NCBI GenBank assembly: GCA_040387755.1
Contig: JAZKDB010000002.1
Location: 868,001 to 932,000 of the forward strand
Origin: Rurimicrobium sp040387755
GTDB lineage: Bacteria > Bacteroidota > Bacteroidia > Chitinophagales > Chitinophagaceae
DNA length: 64,000 nucleotides
Reading direction: 5' to 3'
Positions within the stretch are counted from its first letter, which is position 1. Each line of letters starts with the position of its first letter. The notes beneath the pieces were generated by a model. That model was not told the DNA's origin. It was given only the letters and a program-made list of their open reading frames with translations, and searched no databases. Positions 26,775 to 35,625 of the stretch are shown here, piece after piece. The translations under genes were made by a program, and so were the position numbers.

Positions 26775-26813
26775 TGATTTAGGAGGTTAATAAAAAAAAA
26801 TCTCAACCTAAAT
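26775..26813 (-). promoter_or_regulatory. Leader hairpin abutting a start codon
   Basis: GATTTA...GGTT (26777-26788) pairs with AACCTAAATC (26804-26813) with a 3-nt bulge and an A-rich loop. On the minus-strand mRNA the stem ends next to the AUG at 26774 and buries the adjacent AACCUCC stretch. It could restrict ribosome access. Confidence 0.35.
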
Positions 26814-26919
26814 CTATGTCATTTTCACATCAATGCAAAGCTTTTATAGCGATTTTTCTTAACATATTATATTACTGCATTTTATCAAAACAATATTTTT
26901 ATAATAAATATGGTGCCTA

Positions 26920-29900
26920 TTAAGGTACTTGCTTGAAGTAAATTTCATTAAGTTCTTTATAATAGGGCTTGAGCGTTGGAGGCACGGTCTTGTATTGCTC
27001 TTTAAGCTCTTTATTTTCCAGCAAATATTGTTTTAACTCCGGTGGCACAGGTCTGCTGATTTCATCAGGATTTTTAGAACTTCTTTTATCATCCTGTTCC
27101 TGTTCGCGCAAAGATTTTTCAGTCTCCATCATTCTGTTCATAATCTCCTTTTGCCTCATATAAAAATCTTCGTCCAGCTTTCTGTTTACAAGGTCAGTCT
27201 CATTTCTGTCCATTTTATCCTGCAGGTCTTTCAGGTCTTTGGATATACTGTTATTTCCCTGACTGTTGAGCAATTGATTTAGCTGTGCCAATTGCCTTCT
27301 GATGGCAGCTTGCTGTTGTGCCATCTGCATCAGTTCTTTTGCGTTCTCATCATCTCCCCCATTCTGACTGCCACCACTACCACCCTGACCACCTTCTTTT
27401 CCAGACTTACCTTCCTTGCCTTGCTTCCCTTCCTCACCGTTTTTAGGTTTTCCATCCTTAGATTTCATCATTCCTTCACCCAGTCCTTTTTGCTTACCAA
27501 TAATGTCGCTCAATTGCTTACCTGCGCCCGGTTTAGGATTTTTGCCACCAGGTTTATTGCATTGTCCTGAACTTGGATTTTTCTGTCCGTTGCTCTGTTC
27601 CTCCATCAAGTTGGACAAAATTTCATTCAAAATTAATGCCAGATTATTGGTGTGGGTCATTACATACTGCTGCCTGGTAGCAGCATCAGGGATTTGCCTT
27701 TGCTCCAGAGAAGCAATTGCAGAGCGCATATTCTTTTCCAGCTGATTGGTTTCTTTATTAACCGTTGCAGATAACTTAATCAGCTTTTTGCTTAATGAAA
27801 ATAAACTGTCCCGAATAACAAATGAATTGGCATGCAGGTTATTTTGTTTTTCGAGATTTGTAAGAAATAAGGGACTATTTGCCGGAGTACTTTTCACAGA
27901 TTTAATTAGTTGCTCCTGATCAAACGAAAGGCGCATCAGGTTGGTGAGTATCTGGCGCACGGCTTTAATATTCATCTCAATCTCCTCCATTTCCATACCA
28001 CCCGATTTCTTTCGCAGCGATTCGGCCATATCCTGCAGATTTTGTGCAGCCTTGCTCTGTGATTTACTTGAGTTGCTGTTTTGACTTTCATCTAACTGGT
28101 CTTCACTTTTCTGCATTTCTTCTGAAGCTTTCTCGCCTTGTTGTTCTTCTTTACTTAAGTCCTGTTTTTGTTTAGCTTCTTTATTTAAATCCTTCATCTC
28201 CTGCATGTCCTTTTTAAGGGCCTCTTTCAACTCTGACTTAAGTTCATTCTGCTTCTTTGCCAGTTCTTTTGCATCTTTTTTTGCAACATCTGTCTCCTTT
28301 CGCAAATCACTTTGCTTCTGGGCCAATTGTTCCATTTTGTCTGCCATATTCTCCATCTTCAGTTGCATTTCGAGTTTTTTCATCAACTCCTGCATGCGTT
28401 CCAAATCCATAGAGAACAATTTATTCTCTTCCTGCAATTGTTGCAATTGCTGCACGCTCTGCTCTTTATTGAGTTTTTGCATCAATTCCTGCAACTTTTT
28501 CATTTGCTCCTTTAATTCTTTGTTGAGCAAATTATCCATTTGCTCTTTTAGTGCTTCCTGCTTTTCCTTTAGTTCTTCGCTAATGTTTTTTTGCTCAGTT
28601 TGTTTTATTTGCTCCTCAAAACGTTTCTTGGTTTGCTCAAGATTGTTTTTCATTTTTTGCTGCAACTTAGCTAAATCCTGTAACGCCTGCTTTTGCTGCC
28701 AGTCCATCTGATTACTCTGTAACATTTTGCTTTGCAGTGATTGCATTTCTTCCTGCATTTGCTCATTTTGCTTAGCACTATTGCTCAATCCCGAATTAAT
28801 CTGTTGTGCACTCTTGCTGATTGCAGAATCAATTTGTCTGGCATCAAAAGCTCTGTAACTCATCATTTCGCTGCGAGAAGATTTACTTCCGTGTACAGCA
28901 TCATTATCCCAGGCTTCTACATAATAATTCAATTGTTCACCAGGCTTCAGCCCCACACTTGCCACATCAAAATAATGCTGAAATGTGCTAACAGTAGCAC
29001 TTGAAGACTTTAACAGCATAGATTTGGAAGACAAAAGTTTACTACTTTGATCTAAAACCTGATAATGAAATAAAATGCGGGAAATACCATAATCATCTCC
29101 GGCTGTGCCATTCAATACTACCTGTGTTCCACTTACCGTGTCTTTAAATTCCTGCACCTGCAATACCGGAAACTGATCCTGGATAATTTGTACCCGATAG
29201 GTAAAACGTTCGGTGACTTTACTCTCATTGTTTTGAAGAATAATTGTGTAGGATGTGTCGTTCAAAAAGCGATACTGAAATTGGTACATGGCATTATCTT
29301 TCGCTAAAGGCATAGCAGAACCATTACCCAATTGAAACCATACATTATCTGCATGTTGGGTAGCTAAAGACCAGGCTACAGACGAGCCAATTGGTATTAC
29401 CATATCGCTTACACCATTCTTTACTTCATTTTTTCGGCCGGTATATGCAGGATAGTTGAGCTGTACTTTCATTCCTGTCAATAAAGGACGCTGCATTACT
29501 TTTATATGATAGGTTTCCGATTTAAACCCGGCTGCATAAAAACGAAAACTGATATCGTCGGTACAATTCTTAAACGTGTATTCGAAACTATGGTTTACTC
29601 CGGCCTGCATAGGTACAAGTTCATCGTTAATCTCTACTGAGACAGATGCGGGCAAAGTCTTTCCCGTCATTGAAACTTTTAAAACAAAATCAGCATTGCG
29701 CACTACCTGCAATGGCATGGAGGAAATATTAAACCTGAAAGGAGCCGGTTTAATAAATTCCTTTGTTGGGTGCAACAAGCGGGTTGAAGCATCCTTAAAA
29801 ACATTTGGTGCTGCTACAAGAATAAAAACACCAATCAATAACAATGGCAACAGATAAGTGAGGTATTTTTTATTTCTGCTAAAATCTACTGCTTTTGTAA

Positions 29901-30327
29901 TAGGGACAACTGCAATTTTACTAATCTTCTGCCCAATACTGGCATCAATTAACTGACGGCTGGCAGCTGTTGATTCCTGTTGCTTCAATTGTAAAATATT
30001 GAGCAACTGATCACTCACCTCAGGGAAATGTTGCCCGATAATTGTCGCAGCCTGCTCATGAGAAATAATTTTTCCGAATTTGGCCATTTTAAACAATGGC
30101 CTCACAATCCAATAGGCGAAAGCAGAAACACTTAGTAATACAAAGGCAGAAACCAACGGAACTTTTATCCATACTGGTAAATACAAGAAATACTCCCCAA
30201 CACTTAGCGCTAAAAGATAAGCCATCAATCCTATAAAGAGCACCAGTACTCCGCGCAACAATTGGTTGGCGTAGTATTTGCGCACAAAGGCATCCAGGCG
30301 GGCAATCAGGTTTTCGTATTGGTTCAT
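26920..30327 (-). CDS. DUF4175 membrane protein with long coiled coil
   Basis: A 1135-residue inner-membrane protein. Two N-terminal transmembrane helices (about 24-48 and 54-75) and a third near 155-172 are followed by a periplasmic beta-rich region. A very long Gln/Lys/Glu-rich coiled coil (about 500-790) and a Gly/Lys-rich low-complexity linker (about 925-1000) come before a final helical segment. This is the DUF4175 architecture known from Bacteroidota and alphaproteobacteria. The function is unknown; a structural or envelope-organising role is plausible from shape alone. It follows yajQ by 33 nt and may be cotranscribed with it. Confidence 0.85.
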   Translation of the reverse strand: MNQYENLIARLDAFVRKYYANQLLRGVLVLFIGLMAYLLALSVGEYFLYLPVWIKVPLVSAFVLLSVSAFAYWIVRPLFKMAKFGKIISHEQAATIIGQHFPEVSDQLLNILQLKQQESTAASRQLIDASIGQKISKIAVVPITKAVDFSRNKKYLTYLLPLLLIGVFILVAAPNVFKDASTRLLHPTKEFIKPAPFRFNISSMPLQVVRNADFVLKVSMTGKTLPASVSVEINDELVPMQAGVNHSFEYTFKNCTDDISFRFYAAGFKSETYHIKVMQRPLLTGMKVQLNYPAYTGRKNEVKNGVSDMVIPIGSSVAWSLATQHADNVWFQLGNGSAMPLAKDNAMYQFQYRFLNDTSYTIILQNNESKVTERFTYRVQIIQDQFPVLQVQEFKDTVSGTQVVLNGTAGDDYGISRILFHYQVLDQSSKLLSSKSMLLKSSSATVSTFQHYFDVASVGLKPGEQLNYYVEAWDNDAVHGSKSSRSEMMSYRAFDARQIDSAISKSAQQINSGLSNSAKQNEQMQEEMQSLQSKMLQSNQMDWQQKQALQDLAKLQQKMKNNLEQTKKRFEEQIKQTEQKNISEELKEKQEALKEQMDNLLNKELKEQMKKLQELMQKLNKEQSVQQLQQLQEENKLFSMDLERMQELMKKLEMQLKMENMADKMEQLAQKQSDLRKETDVAKKDAKELAKKQNELKSELKEALKKDMQEMKDLNKEAKQKQDLSKEEQQGEKASEEMQKSEDQLDESQNSNSSKSQSKAAQNLQDMAESLRKKSGGMEMEEIEMNIKAVRQILTNLMRLSFDQEQLIKSVKSTPANSPLFLTNLEKQNNLHANSFVIRDSLFSLSKKLIKLSATVNKETNQLEKNMRSAIASLEQRQIPDAATRQQYVMTHTNNLALILNEILSNLMEEQSNGQKNPSSGQCNKPGGKNPKPGAGKQLSDIIGKQKGLGEGMMKSKDGKPKNGEEGKQGKEGKSGKEGGQGGSGGSQNGGDDENAKELMQMAQQQAAIRRQLAQLNQLLNSQGNNSISKDLKDLQDKMDRNETDLVNRKLDEDFYMRQKEIMNRMMETEKSLREQEQDDKRSSKNPDEISRPVPPELKQYLLENKELKEQYKTVPPTLKPYYKELNEIYFKQVP

Positions 30328-30360
30328 AGCGGGTCGAAGCTAAAATGCTTCAATGGGTAA

Positions 30361-30852
30361 TTATGATTTCATATTCTGATATTGCAAAGGCACATCCAAA
30401 CTAGCGCCATTACAAAGTTTTATCACATCTTGCAGATCATCTATTTTTTTGCCGGTAACGCGGATGGTATCATCCATAATAGCAGCCTGCACTTTTAGTC
30501 CGCTGTCTTTTATCAGCTTCACTATTTTCTTGGCCATATCCTTTTCAAGGCCATTTTTTACGGGTACTATCTTGCGGATGTATTTTCCCGATGCATTGGG
30601 CTCTTTTGAAAAATCAAAGCAATTGGCTTCCAATCCCTGACGCATAGACTTGGTAAGCAACACATCTGTCAACTGATTTAGTTTCATATCACTATCCACC
30701 TCAATATTGATTACCATGTCTTTTTTATTCAACTCCAGCACTACATGAGTGCCCTTAAAGTCAAAACGATTGTCAATCTCTTTTTTGGCAACGTTTACAG
30801 CGTTGTCCAATGTTTGCAAATCCACTTTGCTCACAATATCAAATGAGGCCAT
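30361..30852 (-). CDS. YajQ-family nucleotide-binding protein
   Basis: 163 residues covering the whole YajQ family. It starts with the typical MASFDIVSKVDLQTLDNAVN and contains EIDNRFDFKG and the late TGKKIDDLQDVI segment. YajQ proteins have a double ferredoxin-like fold, and some bind cyclic di-GMP and act with a transcription factor. Whether this one binds the nucleotide is not shown. It precedes the DUF4175 gene on the same strand. Confidence 0.93.
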   Translation of the reverse strand: MASFDIVSKVDLQTLDNAVNVAKKEIDNRFDFKGTHVVLELNKKDMVINIEVDSDMKLNQLTDVLLTKSMRQGLEANCFDFSKEPNASGKYIRKIVPVKNGLEKDMAKKIVKLIKDSGLKVQAAIMDDTIRVTGKKIDDLQDVIKLCNGASLDVPLQYQNMKS

Positions 30853-31016
30853 AATAATTGAATTGTTTGTTTGGTACTTAAATTTTGATTTCGGGCTGTG
30901 AAGATAATTTTTTTCGCTTTACAAAACACCAGACGTTGAATGTCCTTTTAAGTATTTAACGAGTTTTTATTTTTTCAAAACAGTACCTTGCAACAATATT
31001 TTCATGAGCACATATT

Positions 31017-31727
31017 ATGCAAAAAGTAACATTTGAAGATTGGGGTAAAATTGAATACGGAACTGCCTGGGACAAACAAGAAGAAATTCTTAAAGAAAAT
31101 CTATCTGTAAAGGCACAATGGTTTGGCAAAACAGAAGAAGAAAAAGACCACAGCATAGATACACATCATCATTTTATTCTTTGCGAGCATCCTCACGTCT
31201 ATACTTTGGGTAAAAGTGGAATGATGGAAAACCTGTTGCTCAACGACACCAGACTCAAAGAATTAGACGTAACGTTTTATAAAACCAACCGTGGTGGAGA
31301 TATCACTTATCATGGGCCTCAACAGATTGTTGGCTACCCTATCCTTGATCTGGAAAAAATCTATACCGACCTTGGTAAATATATGCGTGGACTGGAAGAA
31401 GTAATCATCCGTACTATTGCACATTGGGGTATAGCAGGAGACCGTTTACCAGGCTCTACCGGCGTTTGGCTGGATGCCGATGTCAAGGGGAAAGAACGTA
31501 AAATCTGTGCTATGGGCGTGCGCTGCAGCCGCTGGGTAACCATGCATGGCTTTGCGCTCAATGTCAATACCGACCTTAAATATTTTGATTACATCGTGCC
31601 ATGTGGCATTACGGATAAAGGAGTTACTTCAATGCAAAAAGAACTGGGCGAAGCTATTGATATGAATCTTGTAAAAGCCGAAATCAAAAAACATTTTGAA
31701 GATGTTTTTGAGCTAAAACTTGACTAA
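31017..31727 (+). CDS. lipB: Octanoyl-(acyl carrier protein):protein transferase
   Basis: 236-residue LipB, which moves the octanoyl chain from ACP to lipoyl domains, the first step of lipoate biosynthesis. It has the RGGDITYHGPQQIVGYP signature, the lysine-containing KICAMGVR segment, and the acyl-accepting cysteine in YIVPCGITDKGVTSM. No lipA is in view. The start is ATG 31017. A partial -7 box (TACCTTG) lies about 30 nt upstream. Its TAA overlaps the TAG of the convergent gene at 31724. Confidence 0.95.
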   Translation: MQKVTFEDWGKIEYGTAWDKQEEILKENLSVKAQWFGKTEEEKDHSIDTHHHFILCEHPHVYTLGKSGMMENLLLNDTRLKELDVTFYKTNRGGDITYHGPQQIVGYPILDLEKIYTDLGKYMRGLEEVIIRTIAHWGIAGDRLPGSTGVWLDADVKGKERKICAMGVRCSRWVTMHGFALNVNTDLKYFDYIVPCGITDKGVTSMQKELGEAIDMNLVKAEIKKHFEDVFELKLD

Positions 31728-32563
31728 TAAATTGTTATATAACCAGTTTCAAGTTTTACTTTGTCCTTAAAAAGCTCAAATTTATACATACCCACCCGCT
31801 GAAAATTGCGCTTATCCAACACTACATTGGGCTCTGAAATTTTGGGAACTTCTAAAATTTTCAGGTTCTTACTGTCAAAAAACTCTATACTGTATTTAGC
31901 CGTTTTCACTTCTGGTATTTCTATATTTATGTGGCCGGTAAAAGGGTTTGTAAAGACATATTGAGACTTGATGTATGAGTATGCGTTTACATTTTCGATA
32001 TCAGGAATTTCGATAGTTAAGGAAAGCCCGTTAGAGGTTTTCTGAGCTGTATCAGATGTTTTGACAGTTGAAGTTACAATAACAGATTTTTTCCCAACCT
32101 TACCAGTACTTGAGTCTGTCACAGATACTGATTTGGTCTGAAATTTAGCAGCCATATTCTGCAATGAGTCGTTAGAGGGTAATACTCTGCCTTTCGCAAT
32201 TTGTGCACTGTCCACCATTACTTTGATACGATTACTTGTCCAGGACAAATCAGAGCCAAAAATCAATTTCACACGATACCAGTTAGGCCCAGCTTTTGGA
32301 TGTCCGTCTAAGTAATATTGCACCCCTTTCTTAAGGTTACGGACATACCCGATAGTAATAAAATTAAAGTTACTGTCGCTGGAACGTTGCACTGCTATAG
32401 ACTTTACTCCATCGTATTGGCAGGTCCAAGTCAAAATATTAATACCATTTTGGGTAACACTGGCCATATCCGGCAGCGTAGGTTGTGCAAATGCTTTTTG
32501 AGAAAAAACAACTAAAAAACAACAGGATAAAATAAAGGGCAATAAAGCTCGGCGTAAAAACAT
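31724..32563 (-). CDS. Exported protein with possible fibronectin III-like fold
   Basis: About 279 residues from ATG 32563. The signal peptide (MFLRRALLPFILSCCFLVV... ending AFAQ) leads into a beta-rich part. The segment INILTWTCQYDGVKSIAVQRSSDSNFNFITIG...YYLDGHPKAGPNWYRVKLI follows the pattern of fibronectin type III-like domains found in Bacteroidota cell-surface proteins. A serine/threonine-rich linker leads to a second beta domain. It may serve as a surface structural protein; no enzyme motif is seen. The frame extends to 32626, but that extra part overlaps the promoter region of the divergent permease gene. Confidence 0.72.
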   Translation of the reverse strand: MFLRRALLPFILSCCFLVVFSQKAFAQPTLPDMASVTQNGINILTWTCQYDGVKSIAVQRSSDSNFNFITIGYVRNLKKGVQYYLDGHPKAGPNWYRVKLIFGSDLSWTSNRIKVMVDSAQIAKGRVLPSNDSLQNMAAKFQTKSVSVTDSSTGKVGKKSVIVTSTVKTSDTAQKTSNGLSLTIEIPDIENVNAYSYIKSQYVFTNPFTGHINIEIPEVKTAKYSIEFFDSKNLKILEVPKISEPNVVLDKRNFQRVGMYKFELFKDKVKLETGYITIY

Positions 32564-32660
32564 CTGCCAAACGTACGGCAAAAAAATGGCGCTGCAAATA
32601 AATGAAAGTAAAAATTTATGGCACACAGTTACCTTATTGCATCAAAGCCAAATTTCCTGT

Positions 32661-32690
32661 TTTGCATTCACCAACATTCCATTATCTTTA
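32661..32690 (+). promoter_or_regulatory. Promoter of the amino-acid permease gene
   Basis: TTTG (32661-32664), an 18-nt spacer, and TATCTTTA (32683-32690, 7 of 8). It lies downstream of the earliest possible start (32618) and 32 nt before ATG 32723, so it supports the shorter protein. Confidence 0.65.
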
Positions 32691-32722
32691 GCCATTATAA
32701 AACCAAAGACTATCCAAATTTT

Positions 32723-34261
32723 ATGAGTTTATTTGTAAAGAAATCCTTAGAAAAATTAATGGCCGATGCCGATGGCGGCGAAAAAGGGCTGAAGCGGACT
32801 TTGGGCGCAGGCTCTCTGGTAGCCTTGGGTATCGGAGCGATTATTGGTGCCGGTCTATTTGTACGTACTGCAGCAGCAGCGGGTCAGGCAGCCGGACCAG
32901 CCGTGACCATTTCATTTATTATCGCTGCTATTGGATGTGCTTTTGCAGGACTTTGTTATGCTGAGTTTGCAGCAATGATACCTGTAGCAGGAAGCGCATA
33001 TGCCTACAGTTATGTTACTATGGGTGAATTGGTAGCTTGGATTATTGGCTGGGCACTGGTAATGGAGTATGCACTCGGTGCAGCAACGGTTTCTATTGCA
33101 TGGAGCGAATACTTAAATAAGCTGTTGGGAGGACAGATTCCTTATGAATGGTGCCACTCGCCCTTTGAAAGCTTTACAGATGCTGCCGGGGTTCTGCATA
33201 AAGGAATGATTAACGCTCCTGCACTGGTTATTTTATTACTCATTACTATGCTATTGATACGTGGCACGCAGGAATCTGCATTTGTCAATGCTATTATTGT
33301 ATTTGTAAAAGTGGCTATTGTATTGTTATTTATTGCTATTGGATGGCAGTTTATCGTACCTGCAAACCATACTCCTTATATGATTCCCGCCGACACCCCT
33401 CCCCTTGTAGATGGTGCAGGTAAGGTTTTGGCCGATTATAGCCCCTTTAATAAACATGGCTGGGGCGGTGTATTAGGTGGTGCTGCTATTGTGTTCTTCG
33501 CCTTTATTGGCTTTGATGCGGTAAGTACTGCTGCCCAGGAAGCCAAAAACCCTAAAAGGGATATGCCTATTGGTATTCTAGGTTCTTTGGTGGTATGTAC
33601 CATACTTTATATATTGTTTGGTCACGTATTAACTGGTGTGGCTAACTGGAAGGAGTTTGTAGACCCTACAAAAGGACAGGAAGCATCTGTGGCTTATGCC
33701 ATCACCACTTATATGACCGGATATGGCTGGCTGGCCAAAGCTGTTACTATTGCTATTCTGGCAGGTTTCAGTTCAGTAATCCTGGTAATGTTGATGGGCC
33801 AAAGTCGTGTATTTTACACCATGAGTAATGATGGATTGATTCCTAAAGTATTTGGTGAACTACATCCTAAGTATTCCACTCCATTCAAAGCCAATTGGAT
33901 ATTATTTGTCTTTGTAGGACTTTTTGCTGCTTTTGTACCTGGCCATGTTGCCGGAGACCTTACCTCTTTCGGCACCCTGTTTGCTTTTGTGTTGGTGAGT
34001 ATTGGCATTCTCATTTTGCGAATTAAATCGCCGAATATTGAACGACCATTCAGAACACCATTTGCCCCTGTGGTTTCTATTTTAGGAGCATTAATATGCC
34101 TGGCTATGATTTTGGTTTTAGACACTCAAACACTGACCGTTGCTTTTGGATGGATGGGAGTAGGACTGATTGTCTATTTTGTATACAGTCGTAAACATAG
34201 TAAACTCCGGAATCCTTCGGATATTATACCGAAAGCCAGCGATTTCGAAGCCAAAGACTAA
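32723..34261 (+). CDS. APC-superfamily amino-acid permease
   Basis: 512 residues from ATG 32723, polytopic with about 12 or more helices. The GALGVGIGAIIGAGLFV-like glycine-rich first helix (SLVALGIGAIIGAGLFVRT) and the FFAFIGFDAVSTAAQEAKNPKRDMPIGI motif are typical of cationic amino-acid transporters (CAT/YfnA-like). It imports amino acids in exchange for or with protons; the exact substrate is unknown. An in-frame upstream ATG at 32618 would add a 35-residue extension lacking family similarity. A strong terminator follows. Confidence 0.92.
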   Translation: MSLFVKKSLEKLMADADGGEKGLKRTLGAGSLVALGIGAIIGAGLFVRTAAAAGQAAGPAVTISFIIAAIGCAFAGLCYAEFAAMIPVAGSAYAYSYVTMGELVAWIIGWALVMEYALGAATVSIAWSEYLNKLLGGQIPYEWCHSPFESFTDAAGVLHKGMINAPALVILLLITMLLIRGTQESAFVNAIIVFVKVAIVLLFIAIGWQFIVPANHTPYMIPADTPPLVDGAGKVLADYSPFNKHGWGGVLGGAAIVFFAFIGFDAVSTAAQEAKNPKRDMPIGILGSLVVCTILYILFGHVLTGVANWKEFVDPTKGQEASVAYAITTYMTGYGWLAKAVTIAILAGFSSVILVMLMGQSRVFYTMSNDGLIPKVFGELHPKYSTPFKANWILFVFVGLFAAFVPGHVAGDLTSFGTLFAFVLVSIGILILRIKSPNIERPFRTPFAPVVSILGALICLAMILVLDTQTLTVAFGWMGVGLIVYFVYSRKHSKLRNPSDIIPKASDFEAKD

Positions 34262-34280
34262 AAAAAATCAGCATATATCA

Positions 34281-34319
34281 AAAAAGGGCGGGTTCACAGA
34301 TGTGTTGTCCGCCCTTTTT
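34281..34319 (+). terminator. Terminator of the permease gene
   Basis: An 11-bp GC-rich stem (34281-34291 with 34309-34319), flanked by an A-run and ending in TTTTT, 20 nt after the stop. Confidence 0.9.
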
Positions 34320-34330
34320 AATGCTCCTAA

Positions 34331-34640
34331 GGTCAACTTGCTTGGGGTGATGACCTAAGCAGCTTAGCCTAAAGTACTAACCTGGTTAGTGAAAAGAGAC
34401 ATCCTACTTAGGGTGGTGGGCTAAGCAGCTTAGCTTGTGGACCTAAGCTGCTTAATCAAATTACCAACCTGCTTAGGGTGATGACCTAAGCAGCTTAGCC
34501 TAAAGTACAAACCTGGTTAGTGAAAAGAGACATCCTACTTAGGGTGGTGGGCTAAGCAGCTTAGCTTATGGTGCCAACCTGGTTAAGCAAAAGGTCAACC
34601 AGCTTAGAGGAATAGCCTAAGCTGCTTAGGGTAAGAGCCT
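34331..34640. repeat. Tandem array of ~22-bp near-palindromic units with 131-bp higher-order period
   Basis: About 14 degenerate units carry a core such as CCTGCTTAGG or the near-palindrome CTAAGCAGCTTAG, spaced about 22 bp apart. A block of six units repeats: 34333-34440 and 34464-34571 are offset by exactly 131 bp with only about five differences. The full palindrome CTAAGC(A/T)GCTTAG occurs at about 34354, 34421, 34485, 34551 and 34617. All frames on both strands are dense with stops, so it is non-coding. It fills most of the 606-bp gap between the permease terminator and the GT2 gene; the remaining 34641-34850 shows nothing clear. Confidence 0.88.
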
Positions 34641-34852
34641 ATCCGGAATGCCGAAATCACACATATGAAATACTTTAATTATACATAGCAAATAAGCTGA
34701 CTGTGTATCAGATTTGCTTATAACGCTATATTTACTAAAGAGAAAACGAAATATACCTGTTGTCATCTGAAGCAGGGCGATGAGGAATGAAACAAGTGGC
34801 ATCATAAAAAGGCTCGCTTTGGGTATCAAAATTATTTATCCAAAATCAATGT

Positions 34853-34860
34853 TACCTTTG
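34853..34860 (+). promoter_or_regulatory. -7 element directly in front of the GT2 gene
   Basis: TACCTTTG, an exact match to TAnnTTTG, ends 7 nt before ATG 34868. No good -33 element is seen. Transcription would begin at or next to the start codon. Confidence 0.5.
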
Positions 34861-34867
34861 CTGCTGT

Positions 34868-35617
34868 ATGTTCAACGGAAAAAAAATAATCGTAGTGCTT
34901 CCCGCCTACAAAGCCGCACGCACATTAGAGCGTACTTACAAGGAAATTCCTTTTGATATTGTAGATGATGTAGTATTGGTGGACGATAACAGTCCGGACG
35001 ATACTGTAGCCGAGGCCAAGCGATTGGGTATCAACCATATTGTCATACATCAAAAAAACAAAGGATATGGTGGCAATCAAAAAAGTTGTTATGCCAAGGC
35101 ATTAGAATTGAATGCTGATATCGTCATTATGCTACACCCTGATTATCAATATACTCCGATGCTGATTCCGGCAATGGCATCCATTATTGCCAATGACCTG
35201 TATCCGGTCGTTTTTGGCTCCCGCATTCTGGGCAAAGGGGCACTGAAAGGAGGCATGCCGATGTATAAATATATTTCCAATCGCTTTTTGACCTTATTTC
35301 AGAATATCCTGCTCGGGCAAAAACTTAGTGAATACCATACCGGCTACCGTGCATTTAGTTCTAAAGTAATCCGTTCGATAGATTTTACGCCCAATAGCGA
35401 TGACTTTGTATTTGACAATGAAATGATTTCGCAGATATTTATGAATGGATACGATATTGCAGAAGTCACTTGTCCTACCAAATATTTTGAAGAAGCATCA
35501 AGCATCAACTTTAAGCGCAGTGCTCAATATGGTTTGGGCGTATTAAGAGTATCCTTTACCCATTTCCTTCACCAAAAAGGCTTGTTGAAAAGCAAACTTT
35601 ACAGTAAAAAACAATAA
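34868..35617 (+). CDS. Family 2 glycosyltransferase (DPM1-like)
   Basis: 249 residues. The GT-A fold opens with KKIIVVLPAYKAARTLERTYKEIP and has the VLVDDNSPDDT aspartates, the NKGYGGNQKSCYAKAL segment and a late metal-site motif in IVIMLHPDYQY. This is like polyprenol-phosphate mannose/glucose synthases without a C-terminal membrane anchor. It likely transfers a sugar from a nucleotide donor to a lipid or glycan; donor and acceptor are unknown. It heads a plus-strand set with the helicase (8 nt apart) and rhodanese. Confidence 0.88.
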   Translation: MFNGKKIIVVLPAYKAARTLERTYKEIPFDIVDDVVLVDDNSPDDTVAEAKRLGINHIVIHQKNKGYGGNQKSCYAKALELNADIVIMLHPDYQYTPMLIPAMASIIANDLYPVVFGSRILGKGALKGGMPMYKYISNRFLTLFQNILLGQKLSEYHTGYRAFSSKVIRSIDFTPNSDDFVFDNEMISQIFMNGYDIAEVTCPTKYFEEASSINFKRSAQYGLGVLRVSFTHFLHQKGLLKSKLYSKKQ

Positions 35618-35625
35618 ACCACACT

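Noticed and set aside
28205..28711. Cys/Phe/Ser-rich open frames on the plus strand over the DUF4175 gene
   Set aside because: They are antisense shadows of the Gln/Lys/Glu-rich coiled coil; the composition is a codon artefact.
32618..32722. Longer N-terminus for the amino-acid permease
   Set aside because: A good promoter (32661-32690) lies inside it and the extra residues lack family similarity.
34170..34358. Short open frame across the permease 3' end and its terminator
   Set aside because: It is out of frame with the permease and runs through the terminator hairpin into the repeat array.
34331..34640. CRISPR array
   Set aside because: Units are degenerate, contiguous, and have no unique spacers of constant length; no cas genes are in the window.
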